DNA of 64,000 bases from Palsa-892 sp035555855 (GCA_035555855.1 DATMGD010000052.1:17597-81596), one strand, 5' to 3'. Positions 42,872 to 51,844 are shown, counted from the stretch's first letter. Notes: generated by a model from the letters alone, not told the origin. A program made the numbers and translations.

Positions 42872-44614
42872 ATGAAAACGACAATCGACCAGAACACGCC
42901 TGCGCCTGGCACACCAGGTTCCGCCAACACCCCCAAACCCGGCCGCCGCCGGCCCCGCCGTACCCCCAAAGGGCGTCAGGTTGATACCACCGCGCTCGAA
43001 GAGGTCCGGGGGCTGCTCGTCGACCGTTCACGCCGCCGGGACCTATTGATCGAAAACCTCCATCTCATCCAGGACAAGTACGGCCACCTTTCGGCGGCGC
43101 ATCTTGCCGCCCTTGCTTCCGAGATGAAGCTGGCGCTGACCGAGGTCTACGAGGTCGCGACCTTCTACTCGCATTTCGACGTCGTGAAGGAAGGCGAGAC
43201 GCCGCCGCCGGCGACGACCGTTCGGGTCTGCGACAGCCTGTCGTGCTGCATGAAGGGCGCCCAAAAACTCATGGCCGAACTTCCCGCCGCACTCGGCAAG
43301 GATGTGCGCGTCGTACGCGCGCCGTGCATGGGCGCCTGCGACCGCGCGCCGGTTGTGGCGGTCGGCCACTCGCAGGTGTTCAAGGCGACGAAAGATAATG
43401 TCGTCGCGGCCGTCAAAAAGCACGAGCATCCGCACGCCTATCCGACGCCGAAGGATTTTGACACCTACCTCAAGGAAGGCGGCTATTCGCTGCTGAAGGA
43501 TTGTCTCTCCGGCAAGCGCACGCGTGAGGAGCTGATCTCGATCGTCTCCGACGCAGGCCTGCGCGGCCTCGGCGGCGCCGGTTTCCCGACCGGCCGCAAG
43601 TGGTCGCTCGTTCGCGCCGAGCCAGCACCGCGCATGATGGCGGTGAACGGCGACGAAGGCGAACCCGGCACCTTCAAGGACCGCTACTATCTCGAGCGCG
43701 ACCCGCATCGCTTCATCGAAGGCATGCTGATCGGCGCCTGGGTCGTGGAAGCGGCGGAAATCTATTTTTATATCCGCGACGAATATCCGGAGATTCGCCT
43801 TCTGATCGAAAAGGAAATCGAGAAGGTCGAGGCGGCGGGACTGATCCGCAACACCAAGTTCCACATGCGCCGCGGCGCCGGTGCTTACATCTGCGGTGAA
43901 GAATCCGCGATGATCGAATCGATCGAAGGCAAGCGCGGCCTGCCGCGCCACCGCCCGCCGTTCGTGGCGCAGGTCGGCCTGTTCGGCCGTCCGACACTCG
44001 AGCAGAACGTCGAGACGCTGTTCTGGATCCGCGACATCGCCGAGAAAGGCGCTTCGTGGGTGACCTCGCAGGGCCGTCACGACCGCAAGGGCTTCCGCAG
44101 CTTTTCGGTCTCGGGCCGCGTCAAGAATCCCGGCGTCAAGTTCGCGCCGGCCGGCATTACCGTGAAGGAACTCATCGACGAATTCTGCGGCGGCATGGAA
44201 GACGGCCACACGTTCAAGGGCTATCTGCCGGGCGGCGCATCCGGCGGCATCCTGCCCGCCTCGATGGGCGACCTGCCGCTCGATTTCGGCACGCTCGAGC
44301 AATACGGCTGCTTCGTCGGCTCGCACGCAGTTGTCATTCTGTCCGACAAGGACGATATGAAAGCCGTGGCCCTGAACCTCATGGAATTTTTCGAGGACGA
44401 GTCCTGCGGCCAGTGCACGCCCTGCCGCGCGGGCACCGAAAAAGCCGTGAAACTGATGAAACACGGGCCCTGGAACGAGGCGCTCCTGACCGAGCTTTCG
44501 ACCGCGATGCGCGATGCCTCGATCTGCGGCCTAGGCCAGGCGGCATCCAACCCGCTGATGTGCGTATTCAAATATTTCCGCGAGGAACTCACCAAACCCC
44601 TCAAGGGTTGGTGA
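42872..44614 (+). CDS. fdsB: NAD-dependent formate dehydrogenase, fused gamma-beta (NuoE-NuoF type) subunit
   Basis: A 580-residue diaphorase subunit. Residues 40-190 are a NuoE/FdsG-like thioredoxin fold binding a [2Fe-2S] cluster through cysteines at 120, 125/126, 152 and 156. The rest is NuoF/FdsB-like, with the NAD/FMN region GLRGLGGAGFPTGRKW, NGDEGEPGTFKDR and GAGAYICGEESAMIES, and the [4Fe-4S] motif SCGQCTPCRAGT near the end. This gamma-beta fusion matches the FDH1 beta subunit of Methylorubrum. The first 37 residues form a Pro/Arg-rich tail. It passes electrons from the alpha subunit to NAD. The gene is 13 bases upstream of fdsA. Confidence 0.95.
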   Translation: MKTTIDQNTPAPGTPGSANTPKPGRRRPRRTPKGRQVDTTALEEVRGLLVDRSRRRDLLIENLHLIQDKYGHLSAAHLAALASEMKLALTEVYEVATFYSHFDVVKEGETPPPATTVRVCDSLSCCMKGAQKLMAELPAALGKDVRVVRAPCMGACDRAPVVAVGHSQVFKATKDNVVAAVKKHEHPHAYPTPKDFDTYLKEGGYSLLKDCLSGKRTREELISIVSDAGLRGLGGAGFPTGRKWSLVRAEPAPRMMAVNGDEGEPGTFKDRYYLERDPHRFIEGMLIGAWVVEAAEIYFYIRDEYPEIRLLIEKEIEKVEAAGLIRNTKFHMRRGAGAYICGEESAMIESIEGKRGLPRHRPPFVAQVGLFGRPTLEQNVETLFWIRDIAEKGASWVTSQGRHDRKGFRSFSVSGRVKNPGVKFAPAGITVKELIDEFCGGMEDGHTFKGYLPGGASGGILPASMGDLPLDFGTLEQYGCFVGSHAVVILSDKDDMKAVALNLMEFFEDESCGQCTPCRAGTEKAVKLMKHGPWNEALLTELSTAMRDASICGLGQAASNPLMCVFKYFREELTKPLKGW

Positions 44615-44627
44615 AGAGGAGCTCTGA

Positions 44628-47411
44628 ATGACAAAAGCTTCCAAGCCCATTTCGTTCAACCTCGACGGCAAGACTGTCGAAGCGCAGCCGGGTGAAACGA
44701 TCTGGCAGGTCGCCACAAGGCTCGGCACTGAAATCCCCCATCTTTGCTATGCGCCGGAGCCCGGCTACCGCGCCGACGGCAACTGCCGCGCCTGCATGGT
44801 CGAGATCGAAGGCGAGCGCGTGCTTGCCGCGAGCTGCATCCGCACGCCGAGCGAAGGCATGAAGGTCAAGACCGCCTCGGAGCGCGCCAAAGCCTCGCGC
44901 AAGATGGTGTTCGAGCTTCTTCTCGCCGATCAGCCGGCGCGCGAGACCGCGCCCGATCCGCAATCGAAATTCTGGGCCTGGACCGACAAGATGGGGGTCG
45001 CGACGAGCCGCTTCCCCGAGGACAGGAGCTACGCGCCCGACCGCAGCCACACCGCGATGGCGGTCAATTTGGACGCCTGCATCCAGTGCAATCTTTGCGT
45101 CCGCGCCTGCCGCGAAGTGCAAGTCAACGACGTCATCGGCATGGCGGGCCGCGGCCATCTCGAGAAGATCGTGTTCGATTTCGACGATCCGATGGGCCAG
45201 TCGACCTGCGTTGCCTGCGGCGAATGCGTGCAGGCCTGCCCGACCGGCGCGCTGATGCCGTCCACGCTCGTCAACGACAATAACGAGCGCACGGTTTATC
45301 CCGACCGCCACGTCGACAGCGTCTGCCCCTATTGCGGCGTCGGCTGCCAGCTCACCTACAATATCAAGGACGACAAGATCGTCTCCGTCACCGGCAAGAA
45401 CGGCCCGGCGAACGAGCAGCGGCTTTGCGTCAAGGGCCGCTTCGGCTTCGACTATGTCGAAAGCCCCGAGCGCCTGACCGTGCCGCTGATCCGCAAGGAA
45501 GGCGTCGCGAAGGATCCGAACAATCTCGTCGATCCTGCGAACCCGTGGACGCATTTCCGCAAGGCGACCTGGGAAGAAGCGATGGAGCTTGCCGCCGGCG
45601 GCCTCAAGAAAATTCGCGACCGCGACGGGCCGAACGCCCTCGCCGGTTTCGGCTCGGCCAAGGGCTCGAACGAAGAGGCCTATCTCTTCCAGAAGCTCAT
45701 CCGCACGGGCTTTGGCACCAATAACGTCGACCACTGCACGCGGCTTTGCCATGCGTCGTCGGTGGCCGCGCTCCTCGAAGGTGTCGGCTCTGGCGCGGTG
45801 TCGGCCTCGTTCAACGAGTGCAAGAATTCCGACTTCATCATCGCGATCGGCTGCAATCCGGTCGAGAACCATCCGGTCGCCGCGACGTTCTTCAAGCAGG
45901 CCGCGAAGCGCGGCGCCAAGCTCGTCATCATGGACCCGCGCGCCAACGGCCTGAAACGCCACGCGTGGCAGATGATGCAATTCAAGAACGGCGCCGACGT
46001 TGCGATGCTGAACGCGATGCTCAACGTCATCGTCACCGAGAAGCTTTACGATCAGCAATACATCCAGACCTACACCGAAGGCTTCAAGGAACTCGCCGAG
46101 CATGTGAAGGATTTCACGCCGGAAGAGATGGAGCCGGTCTGCGGCATTCCCGCCGATGTCCTCCGCAACGTCGCACGCGAATATGCGCGCGCCGAGCGGG
46201 CGATCATCTTCTGGGGCATGGGAGTCTCGCAGCACACGCACGGCACCGACAATGCGCGCTGCCTGATCGCGCTCGCACTGATCACCGGCCAGATCGGCCG
46301 TCCGGGCACGGGCCTGCATCCCTTGCGCGGCCAGAACAATGTGCAGGGCGCGTCCGACGCGGGCCTGATCCCGATGTTCTTTCCCGACTACAAGTCGGTC
46401 GAGAACTTGGAGATCCGCACCAAGTTCGAGAACGCCTGGGGCAAGCCGCTGCCGCCCAAGAAGGGCAAGACCGTCGTCGAGATCATGGACGCGGTGCATG
46501 CCGACGAGATCAAGGGCATGTATGTCATGGGCGAAAATCCGGCGATGTCGGATCCCGATCTCAACCACGCCCGCGGCGCGCTCGCGCATCTTGAGCATCT
46601 CGTGGTGCAGGACATCTTCCTGACCGAGACGGCCTCGTTCGCCGACGTCGTGCTGCCCGCTTCGGCCTGGCCGGAAAAGGACGGCACCGTCACCAACACC
46701 AACCGTCAGGTGCAGATGGGCCGCAAGGCGCTGCCGATGCCGGGCGACGCGCGGCAGGATCTCTGGATCATTCAGGATCTTGCGCAGCGCCTCGGCGAGA
46801 AGTGGAACTACAAGCACGTCAGCGAGGTCTATACCGAGATGGCATCCTTGATGCCGTCCCTGGACAATATCTCGTGGGATCGCATCGACAGCGAATATGC
46901 CGTCACCTATCCGTGCGACGCGCCGGACGTGCCGGGCCGCGACGTCGTGTTCGACAAGGGCTTCCCGCGCCCGGGCGGCGTCGGCAAGCTCGTTGCCGCA
47001 AAGCTCACGCCGCCGAACGAGACGCCGGATCACGAATTCCCATTCGTGCTCACCACCGGCCGCCAGCTCGAGCATTGGCACACCGGCGCCATGACGCGGC
47101 GCGCAACGGTGCTGGATGCCATCGAGCCCGCGCCGACCGCGCAGCTCTCGCGCGGCACCTTTGCGCAGCTCGGCCTGCGGGCGGGCGACATGGTGCGGGT
47201 TTCAACGCGGCGCGGCACTGTGACGCTCACGCCACGGCAAGATGACATGGTGCCGGACGGCGTCGTATTCATCCCGTTCGCTTACGTCGAAGCGGCGGCG
47301 AACCTGCTGACAAATCCGGCGCTCGACCCGTTCGGCAAGATCCCGGAGTTCAAATATTGCGCGGCTAAGGTCGAACGCGTGCCGGCGGAAGCGCTGATCG
47401 CCGCCGAATAA
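44628..47411 (+). CDS. fdsA: Formate dehydrogenase alpha subunit (bis-MGD, Fe-S)
   Basis: A 927-residue cytoplasmic molybdenum or tungsten enzyme oxidising formate to CO2. A [2Fe-2S] domain uses C40, C53, C56 and C70. A ferredoxin part carries DACIQCNLCVRACREV and STCVACGECVQACPTGAL, and a further [4Fe-4S] motif CPYCGVGCQLTYN opens the bis-MGD domain. The metal-ligand Cys is C374 followed by the catalytic H375 (HCTRLCHAS). It has no signal peptide, consistent with an NAD-linked soluble enzyme. fdsC (fdhD-type) and fdsD genes are not adjacent. It is close to the FDH1 alpha type known to use tungsten in Methylorubrum; the metal here cannot be told. Confidence 0.96.
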   Translation: MTKASKPISFNLDGKTVEAQPGETIWQVATRLGTEIPHLCYAPEPGYRADGNCRACMVEIEGERVLAASCIRTPSEGMKVKTASERAKASRKMVFELLLADQPARETAPDPQSKFWAWTDKMGVATSRFPEDRSYAPDRSHTAMAVNLDACIQCNLCVRACREVQVNDVIGMAGRGHLEKIVFDFDDPMGQSTCVACGECVQACPTGALMPSTLVNDNNERTVYPDRHVDSVCPYCGVGCQLTYNIKDDKIVSVTGKNGPANEQRLCVKGRFGFDYVESPERLTVPLIRKEGVAKDPNNLVDPANPWTHFRKATWEEAMELAAGGLKKIRDRDGPNALAGFGSAKGSNEEAYLFQKLIRTGFGTNNVDHCTRLCHASSVAALLEGVGSGAVSASFNECKNSDFIIAIGCNPVENHPVAATFFKQAAKRGAKLVIMDPRANGLKRHAWQMMQFKNGADVAMLNAMLNVIVTEKLYDQQYIQTYTEGFKELAEHVKDFTPEEMEPVCGIPADVLRNVAREYARAERAIIFWGMGVSQHTHGTDNARCLIALALITGQIGRPGTGLHPLRGQNNVQGASDAGLIPMFFPDYKSVENLEIRTKFENAWGKPLPPKKGKTVVEIMDAVHADEIKGMYVMGENPAMSDPDLNHARGALAHLEHLVVQDIFLTETASFADVVLPASAWPEKDGTVTNTNRQVQMGRKALPMPGDARQDLWIIQDLAQRLGEKWNYKHVSEVYTEMASLMPSLDNISWDRIDSEYAVTYPCDAPDVPGRDVVFDKGFPRPGGVGKLVAAKLTPPNETPDHEFPFVLTTGRQLEHWHTGAMTRRATVLDAIEPAPTAQLSRGTFAQLGLRAGDMVRVSTRRGTVTLTPRQDDMVPDGVVFIPFAYVEAAANLLTNPALDPFGKIPEFKYCAAKVERVPAEALIAAE

Positions 47412-47431
47412 TCCAGTCGCGTACTGAAATT

Positions 47432-47462
47432 AAAATGGCCGGGCTTGTCCCGGCCATTTTTT
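47432..47462 (+). terminator. Rho-independent terminator after fdsA
   Basis: AAAATGGCCGGG (47432-47443), loop CTTGT, CCCGGCCATTTT (47449-47460) and further T residues. The ATGGCCGGG core is shared with 38471 and 56242. Confidence 0.88.
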
Positions 47463-47481
47463 ATGGGCGGCGGCCCATAGC

Positions 47482-47862
47482 TCAAGCATATTGCGCGATG
47501 CCATTACCGAACGACCAGTTCTCTTTCTTCACCTCGACGAGATTGATGAAGACGTCCTCGCGGCGGGTCTTCGCGCGATCGTGGAGGCCGTCGGCGACGG
47601 CTTTGAAGAAAGCTTTCTTCTGCTCGACGCTGCGGCCTTCGTTCATCGTCAACTGCACGATGATCGCGTCCTTGGTGCGGGCGATGCCGAGATAATTCGG
47701 ATCGAGAATGAGATCGGCCGCCGAATGCTCGGTGATAACCTGAAAGCGATCGCCTTCGGGCGCCTTGAGCGTCGGGAGCATCGCTTCATAAACGACGTCG
47801 CCGACCGTTTTCTTGTAATCGGCGGGCTTTCCGGCAGGGATCGAAATGCGGGCAAACGGCAT
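47482..47862 (-). CDS. Tautomerase-superfamily protein
   Basis: A 126-residue protein starting MPFARISIPAG, so that Pro2 becomes the catalytic N-terminal proline after Met removal. The segment FINLVEVKKENWSFGNGIAQYA near the C-terminus matches the tautomerase_2-like group found in proteobacteria. Members of this group isomerise or dehalogenate small unsaturated acids; the substrate is unknown. It lies 13 bases after a MarR-type regulator gene on the same strand, so the two form an operon. Confidence 0.85.
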   Translation of the reverse strand: MPFARISIPAGKPADYKKTVGDVVYEAMLPTLKAPEGDRFQVITEHSAADLILDPNYLGIARTKDAIIVQLTMNEGRSVEQKKAFFKAVADGLHDRAKTRREDVFINLVEVKKENWSFGNGIAQYA

Positions 47863-47875
47863 GATGTTTCTCCTG

Positions 47876-48331
47876 TTAAGCGGACGATTTTTCGGCGAAA
47901 TCGAAATCGGCGGCGGCGACGCGAATCAACGCCTGCCGTAAGGCGCGCGCGGGAGCTGCGCCGATCTGGCGCTCGAAACGGCGCTCGGCTTGCGCCCATA
48001 ACGGCCGCGCTTCTTTGAGCAGTGCTTTCCCCGCCGCGGTCAGGCGAATGACGCGGCTGCGGCGATCTTCTTTCGAGGCCGCGAGTTGCAGCAGGCGACG
48101 CTTCAAGAGCGGGCGCAAAAGATGGCCGAGCGTCGAGCGATCCATCACCAGATTGCCGGCAAGCGCCTGAATCGTGCGAGGGCCGAGTTTCTCGAGCCGC
48201 GACAGGATCGAATACTGGTTGAGGCCAAGCCCGGTGGGGGCGAGTTCGTTGTCGTAGAGCCGCGTAACATGACGCGCGGCCTGGCGCAGCGCCGAGCAAT
48301 TGCAGGGAACGATTGCATCGAAATCGGTCAC
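47876..48331 (-). CDS. MarR-family regulator with N-terminal CxC
   Basis: A 151-residue winged-helix regulator. LNQYSILSRLEKLGPRTIQALA and the recognition part NLVMDRSTLGHLLRPLLKR, followed by KEDRRSRVIRLTAAGKALL, are standard MarR features. I chose the GTG start at 48331 because GGAGG lies eight bases upstream; the open frame continues further but without similarity. Two cysteines (C10 and C12, in VPCNCSALRQAA) sit at the start of the first helix and could sense oxidants or electrophiles. It likely controls the tautomerase gene downstream. Confidence 0.88.
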   Translation of the reverse strand: MTDFDAIVPCNCSALRQAARHVTRLYDNELAPTGLGLNQYSILSRLEKLGPRTIQALAGNLVMDRSTLGHLLRPLLKRRLLQLAASKEDRRSRVIRLTAAGKALLKEARPLWAQAERRFERQIGAAPARALRQALIRVAAADFDFAEKSSA

Positions 48332-48476
48332 GGGCAGCCTCCAGTTGCGGGCAATTACCCCTAATTGGCAGGCTAACGCCGAAAGCAGAGAGCGTCCAAT
48401 GCGAAACACGCATGCGAGCTTTGCGGCTACCGCCGCCGGCCGGGCAAAGTATTGGAAAGCCTTGTTTTCCGCCCGC

Positions 48477-48731
48477 TCAGGCGGCCGGCGTTTCGCCGCC
48501 GCGGAAATACGGTTCGACCTTGCCCTTGAGCTTGAGGGTAAGCGGACGGCCCTGACGGTCAGTCGCCTTGCCGGCGGCGACGCGAATCCAACCCTCGCTC
48601 ACGCAATATTCTTCGACGTTGGTTTTCTCCACGCCGTTGAAGCGGATACCGACATCGCGCTCGAGAAGCGCCTTGTCGTAAAACGGGCTCAAAGGATCGT
48701 TGCTCAAACGGTCGGGCAGCTTGTCGCTCAT
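48477..48731 (-). CDS. DUF3297 family protein
   Basis: An 84-residue conserved hypothetical protein. The central segment VGIRFNGVEKTNVEEYCVSE followed by GWIRVAAGKATDRQGRP is diagnostic of DUF3297, a small family widespread in proteobacteria and without known function. It is likely soluble and cytosolic. A second ATG one codon upstream (48734) is also possible. It follows closely on the tctA gene region but reads in the same direction, with 20 or so bases between. Confidence 0.88.
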   Translation of the reverse strand: MSDKLPDRLSNDPLSPFYDKALLERDVGIRFNGVEKTNVEEYCVSEGWIRVAAGKATDRQGRPLTLKLKGKVEPYFRGGETPAA

Positions 48732-48754
48732 CATTGCGCTCGTAAATTATTGCA

Positions 48755-50266
48755 TCAGGCTGCGCCGACGGCCGGCTTCTTGCGCAGCTTCTCGAACACC
48801 GCCGAGATCAATGGCCAGAACAGCATCAAAAGCGCAAGCCCGGTGATCGAACCGACAAGGCCGTTCGAGAAGAACACCCTGAGGTCGCCTTCCGAGCTGA
48901 TCATCGACAGGCGGAACGAATCCTCGGCGCGATTGCCAAGCACCAGCGCAAGCGTGAGCGGCGCCAGCGGATAATCGAGTTTCTTGAAGACGTAGCCGAT
49001 GACGCCGAAGCCGAGCATCATCCACACGTCGAACATCGCGTTCTGGATGGCATAGGCGCCGATCGCGCAGGAAACGAGAATCATCGGCGCGATCGCCGCG
49101 AACGGCACACGCAGCACGGCCGCGAAGATCGGCACAGTGGCGAGCACCAGAAACAGCCCGACGATATTGCCGAGATACATCGAGGCGATCAGGCCCCAGA
49201 CGAAATCCTTCTGCTCGACGAAAATCAGCGGGCCTGGGTTGAGGCCCCAGACCATCATGCCGCCGAGCAAAATGGCGGCGGTGCCGGAGCCGGGAATGCC
49301 GAGCGCGAGCATCGGCAGGAGCGCCGAAGTGCCGGCGGCGTGCGCCGCCGTTTCCGGCGCAAATACGCCTTCGATGCGGCCCTTGCCGTAGCTGTCGGGA
49401 TTTTTGTCGAGGCGCTTGGCGACATTGTAGCCCATGAACGAAGCCGCGATGGCGCCGCCAGGCGTCACGCCGAGCCAGCAGCCAATCGCCGAGGAGCGCA
49501 GCAGCGTCGCCCAGTAGCGCGGCACGCTCTTCCAGACCTGAAGGATGACCCGCGGATTGAGCGCCGCAGCGTGGCCGCGCAACGAAAGGCTCTCTTCCAT
49601 GGTCAGCAGGATTTCGCTGATGCCGAAGAGGCCGATCACCGCGACGAGGAAGTTCACGCCGCGCAGAAGCTCGTTGAAGCCGAAGGTGAGCCGCAACTGG
49701 CCCGAGACGGTATCCATGCCGATCGCCGTCAAGAGCAGGCCAAGCGCCATCGAAATCACGATCTTGTGGCGCTCCTCCTTGCCGAGGCCGACGAAGGAAC
49801 AGAACGTCAAAAGATAGACGGCGAAAAATTCAGGCGGCCCGAAGCGCAGTGCGAAATCGGCAACGCGCGGCGCGAGAAACGTAATCAGCATCACCGCGAC
49901 GAACGAGCCGAAGAACGACGAGGTGAAAGCAGCCGTCAATGCTTCGGCGGCCTGGCCTTTTTGCGCCATCGGATAGCCGTCGAAAGTGGTCGCAACCGAC
50001 CACGCCTCTCCCGGGATGTTGAACAGGATCGAAGTGATGGCGCCGCCGAACAGCGCGCCCCAGTAAATGCACGACAGCATCACGATGGCCGAGGTCGGGT
50101 CCATCGTGAAGGTGAGCGGCAAGAGGATCGCGACGCCGTTCGGGCCGCCGAGCCCCGGCAGCACGCCGACGAAAACGCCGAGCACGAGCCCGAGCATCAT
50201 CAGCAGCAACTTGTCGAAGGTCAGCAGGACCTCGAAGCCATGCAGGAGGAGATTGAATGCTTCCAC
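48755..50266 (-). CDS. tctA: TctA-family large permease of tripartite tricarboxylate transporter 2
   Basis: A 503-residue permease with the same conserved blocks as the first cassette: GVLPGLGGPNGVAILLPLTF, YWGALFGGAITSILFNIPGE and ETAAHAAGTSALLPMLALGI. It is closely related to the protein encoded at 30845-32353 along its full length, indicating duplication. It is the last gene of a minus-strand tctC-tctB-tctA set and lies nine bases after tctB. The DUF3297 gene follows. Confidence 0.95.
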   Translation of the reverse strand: MEAFNLLLHGFEVLLTFDKLLLMMLGLVLGVFVGVLPGLGGPNGVAILLPLTFTMDPTSAIVMLSCIYWGALFGGAITSILFNIPGEAWSVATTFDGYPMAQKGQAAEALTAAFTSSFFGSFVAVMLITFLAPRVADFALRFGPPEFFAVYLLTFCSFVGLGKEERHKIVISMALGLLLTAIGMDTVSGQLRLTFGFNELLRGVNFLVAVIGLFGISEILLTMEESLSLRGHAAALNPRVILQVWKSVPRYWATLLRSSAIGCWLGVTPGGAIAASFMGYNVAKRLDKNPDSYGKGRIEGVFAPETAAHAAGTSALLPMLALGIPGSGTAAILLGGMMVWGLNPGPLIFVEQKDFVWGLIASMYLGNIVGLFLVLATVPIFAAVLRVPFAAIAPMILVSCAIGAYAIQNAMFDVWMMLGFGVIGYVFKKLDYPLAPLTLALVLGNRAEDSFRLSMISSEGDLRVFFSNGLVGSITGLALLMLFWPLISAVFEKLRKKPAVGAA

Positions 50267-50275
50267 GGCAAATTC

Positions 50276-50791
50276 CTAGTAACCGAAAAACGCTTCGAGC
50301 GGACCTTTGGGCATGATGACGTTGAACGCGATCTCGAAGATGTAGAACATCGCGAACGAGAAGATCAGTGCGGTCAGCACCGATTTCCAGACCGCGATGT
50401 TGCCGATCCAGATCATGAAGCCGGCGGTGAGGATGAAGCTCGCGACATAGATACCGAGATACTGCGTGGCGATGCAGAAGATCACCCCCGGGATGAAAAC
50501 CTGCATCACGCGGTAAAGCTGGCCGCGGGTGACGAAGACTTCGCCTTCATGAACTTTGGCGAGCAATACGCGGCCGATGCCATAGAGCGCCGCAGCGCCC
50601 ATCAGTACCGAAAGATAGAACGGAAAATATCCGGCCTCGGGGCCGTCCGAAGCCCATTCGTTGCCGGTACGATTGCTGTCCCAGGCAAAGACAATGGCAA
50701 AGGCCAGAATCAGTAGCGAGACGACGAGATCGACGGTGCGCGTCTTCGCGGCGGGGCGATTTCCTCCGCTCGCTTCAGCTTGATCGGTCAT
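50276..50791 (-). CDS. tctB: TctB-family small membrane subunit of tripartite tricarboxylate transporter 2
   Basis: A 171-residue protein with about four hydrophobic helices. EWASDGPEAGYFPFYLSVLM is the TctB signature, and the C-terminus MPKGPLEAFFGY mirrors LPKGPVENWFGY in the first cassette. It is co-directional with tctC (57 bases upstream) and tctA (nine bases downstream). Confidence 0.92.
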   Translation of the reverse strand: MTDQAEASGGNRPAAKTRTVDLVVSLLILAFAIVFAWDSNRTGNEWASDGPEAGYFPFYLSVLMGAAALYGIGRVLLAKVHEGEVFVTRGQLYRVMQVFIPGVIFCIATQYLGIYVASFILTAGFMIWIGNIAVWKSVLTALIFSFAMFYIFEIAFNVIMPKGPLEAFFGY

Positions 50792-50848
50792 TGTTTTATC
50801 CGATGCAGGCCGGGGCCGTGATGGCGGCCCCGGCCTTCAGGAATGAAG

Positions 50849-51844
50849 TTACTTCGCGACGAAACCGGCTTCCGTCATCAGCTCGGTATGGAGCTTTTCG
50901 TCCTTCTCGAGGAAGTCAGTCATCGCCTTGCCGGTCAGGAAGGCGGGCTTGAGCGCCTGCTTTTCCATGTATTCCTTGTATTCCGGCGTCTGGGTGATCT
51001 TCTTGAACAGATCGACATAGAAGGCCTGCTGTTCGGCCGATACCTTGCCCGGCAGGAACATGCCGCGCAGCATGGTGTATTCGACGTCGAGGCCCTGCGA
51101 CTTGCAGGTCGGCACGTCGTTCCAGGACTGCGTCGGCGTCACCTTATTCTTGTAGGGAATCTTCTCGCTGTCGAAAACGCAGAGCGCGTTCATCTGGCCG
51201 GCGCGCCACTGTTCGATGCTCTCCGACGGATTGTTCATGTTGGCCTTGATGTGGCCGCCGACGAGTTGGGTCGCGGCCTCGCCGCCCGACTTGTACGGCA
51301 GATACTTAACCTTCACGCCGGTCTTCTTTTCGAGGAAGACGGTGAGGATGTGATCCTCGCGCTTCGAGCCGGTACCGCCGACCGAGAAGGTCGGGTTGGC
51401 GGCTTTGGCCGCGGCGACGAATTCGCTGACCGTCTTGTAAGGGTCCTTCGAATTGGTCCACAGGATGAAGTCGTCGAAGGCGACGATCGCAACCGGCGTA
51501 AGGTCGCGCCAGTTGAACGGCAGCTTCACTGCGAGCGGCAGCGTATAGATCAGCGAATAGGCGATCACGACCTTGTCGGGCTCGCCGGAATTTTCCTTCA
51601 TGTAGTTGAGCGCTTCGGCGCCCGAGGCCGCGCCCTTGAGCGTGACGACGACCGGCACCTTGAGCAGCTTGTTCTTCTGGATGGCGGCCTGCAGCATGCG
51701 CGCCATTTGATCGGACGCACCGCCGGCGCCGGCGGCGACGACGATTTCGAGCGGCTTGGTGGGCTCCCACGCCTGCGCGGGCGCCGATGCGAATGCAGCA
51801 GCCAACACCGCGCCGCACAGCATCGTCTTCTTCAAGTCGAGCAT
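50849..51844 (-). CDS. tctC: TctC-family solute receptor of tripartite tricarboxylate transporter 2
   Basis: A 331-residue periplasmic receptor. MLDLKKTMLCGAVLAAAFAS begins a Sec signal peptide that ends before WEPTKPLEIVVAAG. It shares CVFDSEKIPYKNK, VPTCKSQGLDVEYTMLRG and a YVDLFKKITQTPEYK-type end with the receptor at 29233. The ATG at 51844 has GGAGGAGAG just upstream; the longer open frame is not needed. It heads the second transporter operon. Because a large FAD/Fe-S 2-hydroxyacid dehydrogenase gene lies directly upstream, a hydroxy- or dicarboxylate is a plausible ligand. Confidence 0.93.
   Translation of the reverse strand: MLDLKKTMLCGAVLAAAFASAPAQAWEPTKPLEIVVAAGAGGASDQMARMLQAAIQKNKLLKVPVVVTLKGAASGAEALNYMKENSGEPDKVVIAYSLIYTLPLAVKLPFNWRDLTPVAIVAFDDFILWTNSKDPYKTVSEFVAAAKAANPTFSVGGTGSKREDHILTVFLEKKTGVKVKYLPYKSGGEAATQLVGGHIKANMNNPSESIEQWRAGQMNALCVFDSEKIPYKNKVTPTQSWNDVPTCKSQGLDVEYTMLRGMFLPGKVSAEQQAFYVDLFKKITQTPEYKEYMEKQALKPAFLTGKAMTDFLEKDEKLHTELMTEAGFVAK

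Noticed and set aside
44601..47081. An 826-codon open frame on the minus strand
   Set aside because: It is antisense to fdsA, whose cofactor motifs are complete. The antisense translation has repeated Arg/Val/Asp runs and no domain.
44628..47411. Selenocysteine at the formate dehydrogenase active site
   Set aside because: The position is a TGC cysteine codon (C374) followed by His; no in-frame TGA is present.
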